Assembly (NCBI GenBank): GCA_018398805.1
Contig: JAGFBZ010001970.1
Coordinates: forward strand, 186,001 to 250,000
Direction: 5' to 3'
DNA length: 64,000 nt
Origin: Hirundichthys speculiger
Taxonomy: Eukaryota; Chordata; Actinopteri; Beloniformes; Exocoetidae
Under the pieces are notes generated by a model, which saw nothing but the letters and a program-made list of their open reading frames with translations, had not been told where the DNA came from and made no database searches. Within the stretch, counting starts at the first letter, position 1, and every line of letters begins with the position of its first letter. A program made the translations under genes and the position numbers. This document shows, piece by piece, positions 10,761 through 24,949 of the stretch.

Positions 10761-13700
10761 ACAATTCTGCAGAGGAGTGGGCCGAAGTTCCTCCTCGTGA
10801 TGTGAAACACTGATCACGAATGGTGGAGTGCATTTCTCAAAATTTGTTTCTTTCTTCTCATCCTTTGTTGCTCAGATAATTAGGACGAAGCAAAGAAAAG
10901 ACGATAAATACTTCTGAGAGCAACAAGAGCCCAATGTACATTTTCTGAAGTAAAAGCGGTACTATCAGGCTAACCGCCTGCCTGCTGCACCATTCTTCAT
11001 GTTTCTTGCTTCCTCTCACATTTCGAGGACACATTTCTGACCTTCTCTTTTTCCTCTCATGGGTGTAGAGGCCACCCTCAAACCAATCTGCCCAACTAAA
11101 TCTCAGGAAAGTGAACATGAGGAATAGCCGAGTTGACCATCTATCCTGGGGGACCGCAGGGCTACACAACCTGCTGTATTGATATTCATACACAATCTCA
11201 CCTTTGTGTTTTCTACAAAGGAGAGGCAAGAGACAGGGTGATAAAAACAGAAACAAGACGGAGGAATGAAATAGGGGGTGAGAGGGATTAAAGCAGAGTA
11301 ATAGAAACAGTAAGAAACAATCTGATGTCTGTTGTTACACCGAGGCATAGACGAGATTTGGGATATTAGTTTGTGTGACCTGCTGCCACTGGAAAGAAAG
11401 CGCTATCCATCATAAACGGTGTGAGGTCTTGTTTAAATTAGAGGCTGCTGTATCTCAACAGGGGACAGCTGATATCAAGGACAAACTAATCTGCCACAGA
11501 GGGCAGATGAAAATGACCTATAAACAGCAGTAAGTTTGTTTAAAAGCATGAATAAAAGAGGTTCAGCTGAGGTTCATTGTTGGCCGGAGGATAAAATATG
11601 GGAGGCCAACTGCTTCACAGTAGCTAAACAATTACTTTAAACTTCTCTTAACCTTTATTTACTCAGTGAGAACTTCCAAGCCAGCAAAGTGCTTGTCAGC
11701 TGCTGTTTTTATATTCTTACCCCTACATGAATGTGCTGATCACTCTAGTCCACCGTGTTCCACTCGATTTCATAGATAACTGCTAGAGACAACGTTTTTT
11801 CTGGATCTAACATTAACTGAGAACCTTAGGGTGTCAGTTCAGAATGTAAGAGCTAGCTCAGGTTATTTTTACAACTTTATACCAGCGCGGTGCTGCATGT
11901 TTTCAGAACTTCCCCTCCACCCCGAAGGTTTCTAGCTCTAAATCATCATTCTCTGTTCTTCCACTTTTTATGTCAGGGCTGTGCAGGCATGTTCATAAAG
12001 TCCCTCCGTGCAGTTAGATGAGCTTCATTGACACTTTCAGCAACACAATCATCAGAAGTAATGAAGCATAGTGTCCTATGGATGTGGCAGGAAATTCATA
12101 TTCGTCCTTTGTGTTTCACTCTGCTGCAGAGATGCAGTAGCGTCTGCAGCGAAACATTCAGGGACAAAGGCACATCAAGGGTGGGCCACTCAGTAGGGAT
12201 GGTGTCAAATAGTTTTTATTGTGATAAAAAGATTAACGTGAATATCTTTCATGACAATAATAGATTGTTCTCATTATAAAAATCCTTGTTCTAAATCCCA
12301 TTCTTTCTTGAGCTGAATGAATGACCTCAGTGATGACCTCAGTGAATGGCAAACATGCCCATCAGTGCTGGCTAATTAAAATTTCAGCATCCTTGGAATG
12401 CTTCATGATGAAATATTTGGAAAAAGAAACCCACCTAATGTTTACAAAGTAAGTATTTCAGTCAGGGACTGATTTCAAGTATTTCAAAACCTCTCTGTGC
12501 AAAATATCTGTGCTTGATGAATAAAGGTTGATATTAGTATATTAGTATATTAGTATATTAGTATATAGTATATTATTAGTATAACTCCTTGCATCATTCT
12601 ATTCAAAGATACATTGTCTTTTTTCCTTTATAACAGTATCTCCTTGTTAGAATCAACAGCTTTATTATGACACGGGGAAAAATTTCCAATTCATTCAGTA
12701 AATTCAAATATAATAAATAAAGACATGTTTTCAGAGTGGAATCTGGATTCCATATAAGCACGGGCACAAAATGGACTTTTCTATATTTATATGTCTCAAA
12801 ATATCACCAGTGCAAAGTTATGGACTCTAATTGTCTAATTGCTGTTGAATGTGAACTTCCTAACATGAGAATATGTGACATCTGGTGAGTCTAATGTTGG
12901 ACAAGAGGAGTCATAATTGCAGCCAACGATTTGACCCACAGCCAATTAGTTTTTCGTGTGTGCTTCAGTTCTGCCTCTCTTCCTCCAGGGCTTAATCACC
13001 ATCACCAGAGGTGTATCCAGAGGAAGGAGCTAGACTTCTTGGTCATTTGTATTTGAATATGCTCCACCATGAAGTGACTGAATGCCACACAATTAGCAGA
13101 TGATCTGAGGTAACTTCCCTCCTGTGTTAGATCAAGGGCAAGGAAATGAAAATCCTCTCCCTAATGGGCCAATCTGGTAATTCTGTGATTGAGCTCCTTC
13201 ACTGCAGCTATAACAATGAGTGTTTAGAAGGCTGTTGGAATATTAAATGACTGCTTGACATAAAATGCTAAACCATTGTCTTATGAACTGCAGACGTGCT
13301 TCTTTGGGGTTTGGGAAAATGAGAAAATTGGTTTATATTTTAACTATAGTCCATAACTTTTTAGTGTCCAGTTAAATATTTCTATTGCTATCTATCTATA
13401 AAGACATTTTCCTAATTTGTTGCATACACATTTACTTAAGTCCTCTCTGAGAAGAAATTTGTCCACATGCCCCCAAAAAATCAATAAAAGAAAAAAACAA
13501 AAACAAAAACCGAGACTGTAAGAGTTGATTATGGGTTTTCAAAGAAAAAACACAAAATACACACATACATTCATGTGATGAATGTACAGTATATATTGAT
13601 AATTACACGAAACAGTTTTCATTCATGATCCTAACCAACAACAAATGGCAGTGAATGTAAAATAATGTGACGTTCCTGAACAATACTGGATTGGATGATA

Positions 13701-15261
13701 CTCAGTTATCTGGTATGACAGTTTACAGTCTCGCCACCTTCCACCCACTCCTACTCCTTTCTAAGTGCTTTGAACACAATATAGTTAGACATTTGTAACT
13801 TGACAAATTTTGATCATGCATGTCAGTTTTATGTAATACAAAACATAGACATATTATGATTTCAAAATCCAATGCAACAGTTTTGCTGGTAATTTTTGAG
13901 CTTTTATTCTGAAACAGCTACCTGAGCTGTGAACTTAAGATGTATTGAAGTTTGTGTTGGCAACCAAACTTGACTGTCGAGACTAGACTTGTTATGTAAT
14001 TACACTGCATGAAGGGAAAAGAAAAAAAAATATTAACATGTGCTGTCAATTTAAGATAGTTTATCATTTGCAGACTCAGATATGAAGTACCTCTCAATCA
14101 AAGGGAGTGGGTTGGTCATTAACTTTATGCTTCTTTGTCCCATTTTAGAGATCCAAGCTAACAATACTGCAGTTTTCTTTTTTGACAGGTTGCTGCAATA
14201 GCCTTCGTAAGAACATCCTATTACTGACTGTCAGCTGGCTTCAAGATAAGACTCATGCTGTACTCTGGCATGGGTCCTGTAGCTGCATTACAACTTATAC
14301 AACTTAAAAAGAAGGGAAGCTATTGGCAGTAAAAGCTAAAAAGAGGACGTGTGCAAGAGAGAGGACCGCTGATCACAAATGTGCTTCACTGGATTATAAC
14401 CTCCCTTCTGCACAAGATGCTCCAAACAGCAGTTCAGTGTTAAACAGATAAAATAAATAAACAAATCAATAAATGAATAAATTCACCAAAAAAAAAGGTC
14501 AGAATGAGAAATGCCTGATTAAAAAAAAACAAAACAAAATTATTATGCTGTTAAATATAGGTGTGTTTAACTGTCAAAATGTGTGCGGAAGAGACATCTA
14601 GTTAATTAGTAGATACTGAAATCATGTAGCATTTGCATACTGTTCCAGTACCACAATTGCAACTTTTACCAAAGCACGATTCATTTCATGTCACGTTCAA
14701 CCTCACGTTGGCTGAAAAAATTCCTAGCGGTGAGTCAAACACACACTTCTAATCACCTTCCCACGTGCCTTCCTTTACTTACGGTATATCCTTTTTCATG
14801 TTTAACCTCCAATTGGCGGTCTCTCCATTTTGCTCCATTAGAGAGCGTGAAATGAGAAAAGAAATGAAAAAGCTTTCTTTGGGATCTTTTTAAAAAGCCT
14901 CCTAAGTAGGTTACACGAGAAAGTAGGCTGCCTGAAAGGCTCAAGAGACCAAAGGGAGCTACTGTTGAATCACTTGAGGGGAGCCCATCCCACTTCAGGA
15001 GTCCACATAAATGGATGGAAAAGGAGTGATGTGGTATTTGTGATGCAGCATGTTGAGGAAAAATTGGCCTCAAATGTATCCTGGAGCAAATGGATCAGTC
15101 AGACAGTGGTCACGGCACAAGCAAAGCCAGAACAGGTTACTCATGTTCCAACGCTTAGCTTCATTATTATTAGTTGCTAAAACCTAAGAATTCACCATGT
15201 ATTTATAGGGCAGCAGCGTTAACTTGAGAATTACTGTATTTTGACCCCACATCCACCAGTT
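10761..15261. other. Intronic sequence, no recognisable gene
   Basis: Long AT-rich stretch with A-rich runs near 13480-13510 and 14520. The frames at 10858-11348 and 14753-15073 have no domain I recognise. The part at about 13030-13280 is lower in simple sequence than its surroundings and is noted as a weak candidate conserved non-coding element. Confidence 0.45.
12533..12584 (+). repeat. Short tandem repeat (ATTAGTAT)n
   Basis: About four exact ATTAGTAT octamers plus diverged continuation (ATAGTAT, ATTATTAGTAT). A simple satellite with no other signal. Confidence 0.9.
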
Positions 15262-15320
15262 ACTTCAATATTCCCAATGGGAATATTGAAGTGGCTACCA
15301 GTGGCTCCCAGTGGCTACGT
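15262..15320. repeat. Near-perfect palindrome followed by 10-bp tandem repeat
   Basis: ACTTCAATATTCCCA (15262-15276) is followed by one A and then its exact reverse complement (15278-15292), a 15-bp stem with a 1-nt spacer. Immediately afterwards three copies of a GTGGCTACCA-like decamer occur (15291-15320). No transposon ends or coding frame surround it. It could extrude as a cruciform or be a small quasi-palindromic duplication. Confidence 0.9.
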
Positions 15321-15643
15321 AGATGACTGACCCACTAGAGGAGCCTGTCTGCTGACCTGCATCTGTGCAGTATCCTAAAGAGCAGTACAAATCTCTCAGG
15401 CAAAATTAAGATCAACAACATCTAATTTCCCACTGTCACTATTTTAACTGAGCCACCTCTATTATTATTTAACTGATATTCCCCACTAATTAAATTATAA
15501 ATTATAATTAAGCATGAAATGTTCCGTTTCTGTGAAGGACAGTACATGAACACCATGATGTGGCAGCACTGCATGAAAAAAGGTAATTTCACTCAAAATC
15601 AGTAGCCCAGTGCCGTTTCCTCACCCATTTAAAAACATAATAT

Positions 15644-15810
15644 GGGCCGCCCTGGTAGCGCAGTGGTTAGAGCCCATGTACAGAGGCTGCAGCCCTCCAT
15701 GCAGCGGTTGAGGGTTTGACTCCCGGCTCACGCAACCCTTTGCTGCATGTCCTCCCCAATCTCTCTCAGCCCCCTTTTGCTGTGAATAAAGCCCACTTGA
15801 GCAAAAAAAC
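15644..15810 (+). repeat. tRNA-derived SINE, copy 1
   Basis: The head resembles a tRNA gene. The box A-like TGGTAGCGCAGTGG lies at 15653-15666 and the box B-like GGTTTGACTCC at 15713-15723 (one mismatch to GGTTCRANNCC). The body contains CCCATGTACAGAGGCTGCAG and CCTTTGCTGCATGTC blocks typical of a percomorph SINE. A short A-rich end follows near 15803. The same family recurs near 61132. It is not a functional tRNA: I cannot fold an acceptor stem of the right length and there is no anticodon arm. Confidence 0.8.
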
Positions 15811-18800
15811 TAAATATATATATTCAACAATTCAAACAGACACAGATTGATTCACTAGAAAACAGGAAAAATGTTTTTTGAAGTGCTTATTTGAGCGTGT
15901 AATCATGTTTGCGTGTGTGCCCCTTGTATTTGTATCCATCAATGAAGGTATATGGGTCAGTTTGTGGATTTTACTGCTTTTATGCTTCATCCATTATGGT
16001 GAAGAGTGATACGTTTTTGAGGAGTGAAAAAAATTCAGCAGCCGGTATCAGAAAATTTGCGCAGAGACCTTTAGGGAACAAGCTTACAGACTCACAAATC
16101 GTGGAAGGACATAAACGTGAGCAGCCAAGGTTTATTGATGGGATTGTTCAGGAAATCTATTTCAGTTCATAAACCACCCAAGCAAAAGTCAGCAAAACGG
16201 AGAAGATTTGTTTTAATGAGACACCATAATTAAAGTCTGGAGACAAAGATAGAATCTAATTAAAAGATAGCAGTACACATTGGTTAGTATTTATTATTTT
16301 ATGGGAGACACAACTGATGAGAGAAAAGAATAAGAATCTGTACAAATAGTGGTGACTTTTGAGAAAAATAAAAATATTCCAATTCAATTCCAGTTTCTGT
16401 GTTGTTCCACTGGAATTTAATGAAACCAAAAGGCATCAAACAATGTATTAAAAACAAAAAAATGATCTGGCCTTTAGGTCCATTAATGCAGTAAGAAATG
16501 CCAAGAAAAAGAAACACATCCGACACGAATGCAAATTAAGACTTTCTTCTCCAGAGGTCAAAATGCATATAAAGCAATTTCTGAAGATTGCATCATAAAG
16601 TCAACCTGGAGGATAATTTCTAGGATGTGTTGTACTGCAGTAGCATTTTTCCTTAAATAATAAAAAACATTTTTTTAAAAATGATAATTACTGTCTGCCA
16701 TACACGCCACACTGATTTAATATCTACAAATTGAGCATGAGATATGTGGACCATGCTCATGTGTAATTAGCCAGAATATGAACACAGCCAGACGTGACAT
16801 ATAACAAATTCTCTTTCTCCATCACTGCAGCTTAATAAAGATGTCCCCCCTCCCACAGATATCTGCACAGCTCGTTCACAGCAGTGATGATCTTCTCTGC
16901 TCTGATGTTTGCAATAAAGGGATCTGAGCTGCAGGAACTTTGTTTTCCCTTGTTGGTTCAGTAAAGCGTGCCCCCGGACATACCGGATTCACACCAACAT
17001 GAAAAACTGGCCTCTCTTTCTTGCTTTTTGTTTACATAATGGAGAAAAAAAGTGGCATCAAGTTCATCACCAGCAACCTTAATATGCATGTATTAGCTTT
17101 CTAAGGCCATATATATTGCTGCAACATTCTGCATTACGGATTTTTGTTCACATCAAAAATTATTTGTTCACTGTTAGATACACTTTAAAAGGGTTGCTAT
17201 GACTGGAATGATTGTTTTATTTATTAATTTATTTTTTAAGTCACACAGCTTTTTAAGCACAGACAAGCCATTTTCTCAGTTGTGAAATCTGCTGAATAAA
17301 TGAGACAAAGTAAAACTCAAAACCTTTAATTATATTAAATAAAAGTTGGTGACAGATTCAGAGGAACTGAATGATCGTTTTTGTTTTTTTTGTTCCCCTT
17401 AAATCTCCTGTGCCTATATTTCACTAACATTTTCATTTTGGAAAAGCATGGTTGAAAAAAAAATTGCCTTGAAAATGCTTTTACAAAATAAATGTTTTCT
17501 CTGAACATGAGGAAATTAAAATTGTAAATCTGAAATGCGTGTTGTCTGTGAATTGCACTAATGGAAGAACCCAGCTGAACCTGAACTATCAGATGAGCTC
17601 AGCCACATGACCGCTATAATAAGTAACAAAGGCATTAGCCAGCTAAACTGATAGGCACAATAACAGGACTTAATACAAGGACTTTGTTACAATGTCAGTT
17701 TTAAGTTAACACTGAGGTAATTCCAAGACTATTACCATCTGTTTGTGCTTGTCTCTCCATGTACTAGGTTTTTAAACAAACACTATGACTCTGCTGGGCC
17801 TGAGCAAACATCTGCTCAGATGTGATAGGCTTGAAAAATTAGACAGCACTTTCCCAGACTACCTTGCAGTCACAGAATTAATTATATTTGTTGTTTTCTA
17901 TGAGGCTGATAATGCAGGGATTCTCCACCACAGGAAAACATATTAACATTTACTTGAGGACTCATTTCCTTTTTCTGCTCAACTATACTTAATGTGTGCA
18001 TCTCACAATGATATACTAATGCATCGCTGGACCCTAATGATCTTCATAACATGCAATGACTTTGTCTATCACCTTGTATTGCCTTTTAGTAACTTCATCT
18101 CACAACGTCATCTCTCACTTCTCCTCAGCCAGTCTTCAACTGTGCTGAAGATGACACATGCAGGACCGGCAGGTAACACAGGTAAACTTACAGTTGGGTT
18201 CACCATCATGGGCGCGGGGAGGAGTCCTATCTTTATGTTATGTTGGACGTTTCTGTTAAAGCTTACTGTCTTCTACTATTAAACTGTTTTTTCCTGCATC
18301 GCCTGCTGAGGTGCAGATCTGACTCTTTTGCATGCAAATGGAGAATAAATTCAGTGAAAATCCAGCCATCGCTAAGTCTTGTTATTTAAGGTTAATTGTT
18401 GATCTTACTTAGATTCCTTAGTCTTTTAGAGGCTAAAACAGAGACAAGAATTTTTCCACCACAACTAGTTAAACATCTGGGGTGCAGAGGAGCTCCTTCA
18501 CAGTCACATGACCAGGATCACGCCTTCTTCCATTTCCATACCACTTCCATTAGTCTATCTTAAGTCTCTCATCCACCTGTATTGTTGAAAATCTGTATAG
18601 GAAGATGCTGGAGCCCATGCTCTGGGAGCCACATCTTAATAAACCTGTTTTTTTTTTGTATATATTTTCTGCTGTCTTCTCAGGGAACTTACGTTCCACA
18701 TGATGACAAAAAAAAAGGGTAAAAAAACCTCTTCCATTTGGCTCTCTTTGATACTTTTCTCCTGCTCTGCATCTTTTACCTCTTTTCTTCAACTCATCTG

Positions 18801-21800
18801 CATTTGCGGTCTTTTTCTGATCTTTTGGTCTTTTGAGATCTCAGTCTAGTGCTTGCACATGTAAACAACTTTCCGTTGTCATGGGTACTCATCATAACAA
18901 ATGCAGAATTATAAAGAGCCAGAATTACCAGAAGAGGTCCTCCAGGAAAAGCAGCATCCAAGCATGAATAGATTTTTTTTTTCTTTCCCCACTCTGGTTT
19001 CCATTTTCACAACAACTGTAATCTTTCCAGAGAAAGTAAATCAGTCAGTTCAAAACCAAATAAACACAGTCCAGTTCAACTAAATTAATCCAACCCATCT
19101 GAACAACAGTAAAGGCAGAGACGGTGTCTGATATTTGAAACGGAGGGTCACACTCTCAAAGCTCTGTGTCTAAAGCTTACTTTATATTTGACTATATTTG
19201 ACTTTGCTGATGGTGACTCGGGCCAAAACTGAAGTCACAATTCACCTTATATATCCTGTACAATTTGTTCATCTTACACAGGATATATTTGGTTTTATTA
19301 TGTAGGTTTGGTTGTATTATGTTGTAATACTTGAATTTCCCAGCATAGGATCAATAAATCCATCCATCCATCCATCAAAACCCAAAGTAGAGTTGTTATG
19401 AAAACAAGTCCCTGCGGTTTAATGGAGTAATTTTCTAATTACTGATGTCGAGTATTTGGGATGAAGATTGCAATGGGTTGGACATGTTTTAGTAGCAGTA
19501 AATAGTTATAGTGCTATATGTTTATAGAAGAGTTAACTTGCACGATGACAAATACACCAGGCATAAATAGAGCAAAAACATGGAGGGAAAGGCCTGCAGG
19601 GAAGCACCTATTTTGGGTAGTGATCTGTCAGTGGGAGAGGGGTGCATGAAGCTTGGTTCACCAGCCCGTCACTCTTGCTGTGCTGGCATATCGGCTGTGA
19701 GGCAAGAGGACCAGCACAATCACCAACACAGGGAGGCAGTCTTTCCACTACCAGCATCAACATGTCACAGGAGATAAAATATGGAGTCAAATTCAAACTG
19801 AAATTTTGGTTGGCACCTAAGCACTTTGTCATTTCATTCCTTTGTGAAATCTGTCAAAACATCCTTTAAAAAAAAAGATGTATTATTTTTGTAATGTTTT
19901 ACAGATTATAATCAATCCGCATTTCTTACTTGTCAGTCTAAGCTTATATTTGCGTAAACAATATAGACCTCATCTGTTTCTTTTACACAGAAACCTATGT
20001 GTTTTTGCTCTTTACTATTCTAAAGCTAATTTAAAAGGAAAGCAGAATCTGTAATATTTATAACAAGTGTGTCTGGGAATGGGCTGTGAACATTTATTGA
20101 ACATTTTCATGTCTAAATGTTCAGACCTGATATACAGTGGTGTCGTAAATGAGCTTGGAACATTTTAAAATGTTGGTGGTGAATGTGGCTATAATCAAGA
20201 TCTGAGTGACTTTCTAAAGGATCCTCAGTTAACCAGTGGCCACATGATCTTGTGCTTGATCAGATTAAAATAAATGAAGTTAGACCTTCCTTTCAAAAAC
20301 CCCAGGAACAAAAACAAAACACCAAAAAAAAACTAGGGCAGTTTTTTCACTTTATTTTTATAAAACACTTGTGTTTGTACAGTTAAACTATTCTTTTCTA
20401 ATAAAACCTATAAAATCAGTTAGGCTACATTATGTTTTTTTTTTTTTTTTTGCTTTTATTATTTTGGGGATGCACTCTGAAACAAACAAAGACTGAAAGT
20501 GGAATTGTTTACCTATGACTCACTGGATCCCATCAGAGCACATTAGTTAACTACAAACCAGGCTCGTTTTCTTCTTCCTCTTGTTTTCTTTTCCTTTAAA
20601 TTCCACCTTGCTCTTCAGAACATTGTTGGGAGATGACCATAAGCACAGTAAATCATTACCATTAAGTGCCAAACTTGCATGAACGCTGAGTAAAGGGGAG
20701 CTGTCAGTCAGGTCAATACCTCTAAAATAATTACATGTCCTCTATCCAAACAGTGTCAATCATGTAGAGGTCAGGCATCATAATGTGTGTGCAGGCTGTT
20801 GTTAAGGTCTAGAAACCTGGAGGAATTCATGCAGGAATGGATGGATACAGACAGGGTGAAGAGGGTGAGAGTAATAAGCGTTGAAGAGGATGGAAATAAG
20901 CAAGGCTCGTCTGCTCGTCATGTTGGGTTTGGAGAGTAAGATGCTAATTTAGCTTTGCAATTAGATTCAATTTAATCAAAAAGGGGAAAAAAAAAAGAAA
21001 ATGCACTCATAAAACAGAAAAGACATTTGTGACTCTATCAATTAGCTGACAGAAATGAAAGAAGTGTACATGCTCTGTATAACTAACATAGATCCAATTT
21101 GACTATTTTTATTCATTTATGTAACTGGGAAGTGAGCACCAAATAACGACAGGGAGGAATGGTACCCAAGCACCGACACAGAGGTTGACTCGCATTTTGA
21201 AACAAGGCCCAAATGCAAACGGTAATTCTATTTATACAGACCAGTATCAAGTGTTAATTCTGGCGTGATGTTCCAGCAGCTTACTGGGGCTGTAAAACTG
21301 TAGGGAAATGACTGCTTAGTAAAAAATGCAACACAAAATGTGAAAAAATATAGAGCAACAGAAGTGGTATGGTGGTGCAGTGGAAGCTCTGCCGTCCTTA
21401 ACATACAATCACAGGCACAAACCCTGTGATGGAAAAGTAACCAGGGTGTAAAACACCCCTCTTAGTTGTGCAGAGGGGTGTAAAAAACAAATAAACAAAT
21501 AAATAGTAAAAAAAACAAGTTCAGCTTTTGAAGACAGCCTGAAGGCTCGCTTTATAGTTCTGAGGTACTTGTGAGAAGAAATATTAATTTTTTTTCCTCC
21601 TATATCATTCTGGCAAGCTTCTATAATATTTTGAAATGTGACAGGGAACAACGCGTCCATTCTTCTCTTTTGAGCTCAGTCCCAGTGTGAAATGGAAATG
21701 GATGCACATGTGTATGCATGGACCTGTCCAACGGCCAAAAACAAAATGAAAGGGATTGCACATCACAAATATACTGCTATCGATTCTTCTGAAGCTCCAC

Positions 21801-23199
21801 ATTCCCCCCCTCACACAACGTCTCTTCCACCATCTCCCATCTTTCATCTCACAGAAGCTGGGGCTGGTGAGAGAGAACCGAACGTGCTTGTTCTATTCAG
21901 AGCCCTCCACCCACTGTGGTCCTCAGCGGGGGGATCTAAAGCCCAACCCCAAACCCCCGACTCCCCCCTTCATCCCACTCAGGCTTTGAGGCCTCACCTT
22001 TCTGAGTGACCTCAACCTTTAGCAGCAAGCAGGAAACGGGAAAGGAGATTAGCTCCCTGTATCTCAGCGCATTTCCTCCACAGTCTCTATCGCTGAAACC
22101 ATTTTAGGTGTGGTCAGTGAGAGCAGGGGTGTCTGTCAGAGGTGAAGCGGGTTATACTTAATATTCTGGATGCAGCTGCAAAATAGTGCAACAATTACTT
22201 GTTACCCTGTGTTTGATTTATCATGGCTTTTAAGAGGGCTGTATTTCATGAAAACCAGAATATGTCCTAATAAATACGACAAGACAGCCACATATTGTTG
22301 ATAAATGACCTTTAATTCAATTTATTAAGTCAGACGAGTCATTTTATAGTGTTTGAGGACATGTGGAATGTAACCAGAACAACTGATGACTGTTTTTGTT
22401 AGACAAGTGCCAAAGTAAGTGGGAAATTGTTTTCTTTTGTTCACATTTTAGAAAAACAGAGAGAATTTCTGACTGTTACAGTGATAAAACTCAATGTGTT
22501 TGGCATTGTTGTAATGCAGTAATGGACTTTCAATGCAACCTTTTGAATGTGAAGTTTCTCCACTTGCTTTCTATTGGCAGACAAGTGGACGCGACTGAAA
22601 CAAAATAACTCAGTTAACCCTTGCCACCCTTTCACGGCTACTGAATGCGGTCCACCTACAAGTGGGCTCTGCAATTTACAAATCACTTTTGTTTTGCTTT
22701 CTGGGGGCGTCTTTGGTATCCAGCCGTCAGTGGTTGAGAGCAAGATTTCTCGCAATCAAACGGAGCAAACAGAAGCCCTGCGAGCTCCACATATTATATC
22801 CATCCACTTAACTGCACCTCTCTCTAGTGGGCAAGTGAAAACCCGGCAACACGGCGCCTGAAGATCAAAGCTGCAGTGGATGGAAAGTACAAGAGATGAT
22901 GAACTTGTTTTCTTGAGCAAAGTATCTTTGCTCATCATTTTTTTTCCAATCTTCATCAGATATATACTGAGTTCTGCAATGAAGATCATTTTATTGTAAC
23001 TGACAAGTTTAGCTCCTAATGACTAAAGTTTCACATTTTCACAATTATGGTTAGATGTTTTTTTTTTTTTTGTATCATATATTCAGTGCTCATCTTCCTT
23101 CCATACCTGATCAAGATGTGACTGTTTTTGACAAAATGATGTAAATAATTGGTATAATTCTACAATGTGAATAGGCAATTTTTCAAATTATTTACTATG
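15811..23199. other. Intronic sequence, no recognisable gene
   Basis: More than 7 kb with no transposase motif, LTR or SINE head that I can identify. It contains T tracts (near 18650 and 20434-20450) and a CATC repeat at about 19358-19377 that may be a LINE or SINE tail. A TGGTGGTGCAGTGGAAGC stretch near 21369 looks like an isolated SINE box A fragment. Frames at 15909-16172, 17992-18282 and 21692-22009 have no domain I recognise. Confidence 0.4.
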
Positions 23200-23203
23200 A
23201 TTA

Positions 23204-23245
<42 letters not shown>

Positions 23246-23263
23246 GTATTAGTATTATTATTA
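23200..23263 (+). repeat. (ATT)n microsatellite
   Basis: About 20 ATT/TTA units with two AGT interruptions near the 3' side. Trinucleotide microsatellite. Confidence 0.95.
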
Positions 23264-24949
23264 CTGTTCATTATTTACTATGATGAAAAGTAAAAGACAG
23301 ATTTTAACTCTTTGTATATTATAACTGGACCAAAGGTCAGGGTCGTGCTCACAAATCCACCAAAAAATATCTAGACCTAACTCTTTGATTGATTGTGTTT
23401 CACCACATATGTTAGATATTTAGATATTTAGATATTCTTGTCTATCAGTTACTCGATTGAGGGATATCTGTTACCATTTTGAGCAAGCAACATCAGATCA
23501 GTAGCTACGGTATCTATTAAGATATTTGCAAAGAGAAACGTTTTCCCTCAGTGGTCAAAGCCTGATTTCAGCACGTACCTGATGAACAAGGAAAACATTT
23601 CCATATATAAAATACAGAAGAGAGATGAGCCACATTGCAGTTGATCAAGCTGGTTGGGCTTGAGTAGAAAATTGCTTTGTTACGGCCAACTTTCACTTAT
23701 TGTTTTCACACTGATTTAAACAGCTGGACAATTTAAATTATAATAGCAATAAGGGAACAAGAATTACTTTAAATGTTGAGATTGGAGCCCAGCATATTTA
23801 TTATTCAGCATAAATTCCACCAACTTAGAGTGTAAAATGTTTTCTCTGTTATTTCAAGACTGTGTTCTTCTATAGTATTAAGACTTATTGCTTTAATTTT
23901 CCACCTTCTGCTATATCATACTGAGTGTGTGCACAACATTTGAAGCCTTGCTTACATTTACAGCACAAGCAGCTGTTTAATATCACAGGAAGCAGGGAAG
24001 TTTGAAAACACATGATTAGAAACCTAATTTCACATCTGATGTGACTACTATGAAGTCACGTGGAGCTTGTGAATTGTCACAGCACGGTGTCTCAGCAGTC
24101 AAGAGTCAGTGCACGTTCAAATTCAGACGCCATTGAACTCAGTGTTCATGGAGATCCCGGGGGGGCCGTGATCAGGCACTCATCTGGCTCAGCCTCCGCC
24201 TGCAGCCCAGGGGACCAGAGCCTTGTGTTGACAGCATGATAGCGTGTGTACGCTCCACCACCACTCAGTTAAACTCACTTTAACAGATGGCCTACTTGGC
24301 TGCAGCCTTTTAATTAATACCAACGAGGCTTTCAGATTTCTTTGAGTTTAAGTTATATCAGTCCTCAAGCTGTATTTCTGTGTTTTGCTGTCATATCAAA
24401 GTCTGTTATGCAGCTGTTTATGGCTGACTCCAAAAATGGCCTCAGAGACAGCTTGTCTTTGTTTGATCCGATAGAATTCAGGATGAGTTTTGGATGGATG
24501 TAACAAGAGTACATGCACAGTGACGAAGTTTATGCCACACTTGGCATTTTGATTCCAGATTTCATTGCTTGATCTGTTAACGAAGTAGTTTGATTTACAG
24601 AGAGCTACTCAACATATAATATTTTTTATCCTCTAAAATATTAAGAAGTGGTGTCAACATGTTAAAAAGTAAAGAAATCAGCCTGGAACTCAGCTAGAAG
24701 ATAGTGGATGCTAATCTGGGGGAGGCTTCCAAGCATCTCACTGTGTATGAAACAGATGAAAGTTGCACTGCTGCAAGATATAAGAAAACAAATTCCATTA
24801 AAAAGAAACTTATACTCAGTCAAAAGTGCAAACTTTCCAAAACTCATGTGAACGTCTGTGAAGATGAATGTCTGGTAAACTGTCTCCTTCAACTCGATGT
24901 TTCCTAGACGACTGTTTGGTTGGCCCTTCACCGAGGTGGCCTTCAGGAT
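23264..24949. other. Intronic sequence, nothing recognised
   Basis: No repeat ends or domain-bearing frames seen. A GATATTTA triplication sits near 23414-23433. The two opposing frames at 24662-24952 mirror each other and carry no motif. Confidence 0.4.

Noticed and set aside
10858..11348. 132-codon minus-strand ORF
   Set aside because: Hydrophobic and Leu/Phe-rich low-information translation overlapping another frame on the same strand. No domain or splice support.
15644..15730. Possible tRNA gene with box A and box B
   Set aside because: The tRNA-like head lacks a foldable acceptor stem and anticodon arm and continues into a SINE body that recurs at 61132.
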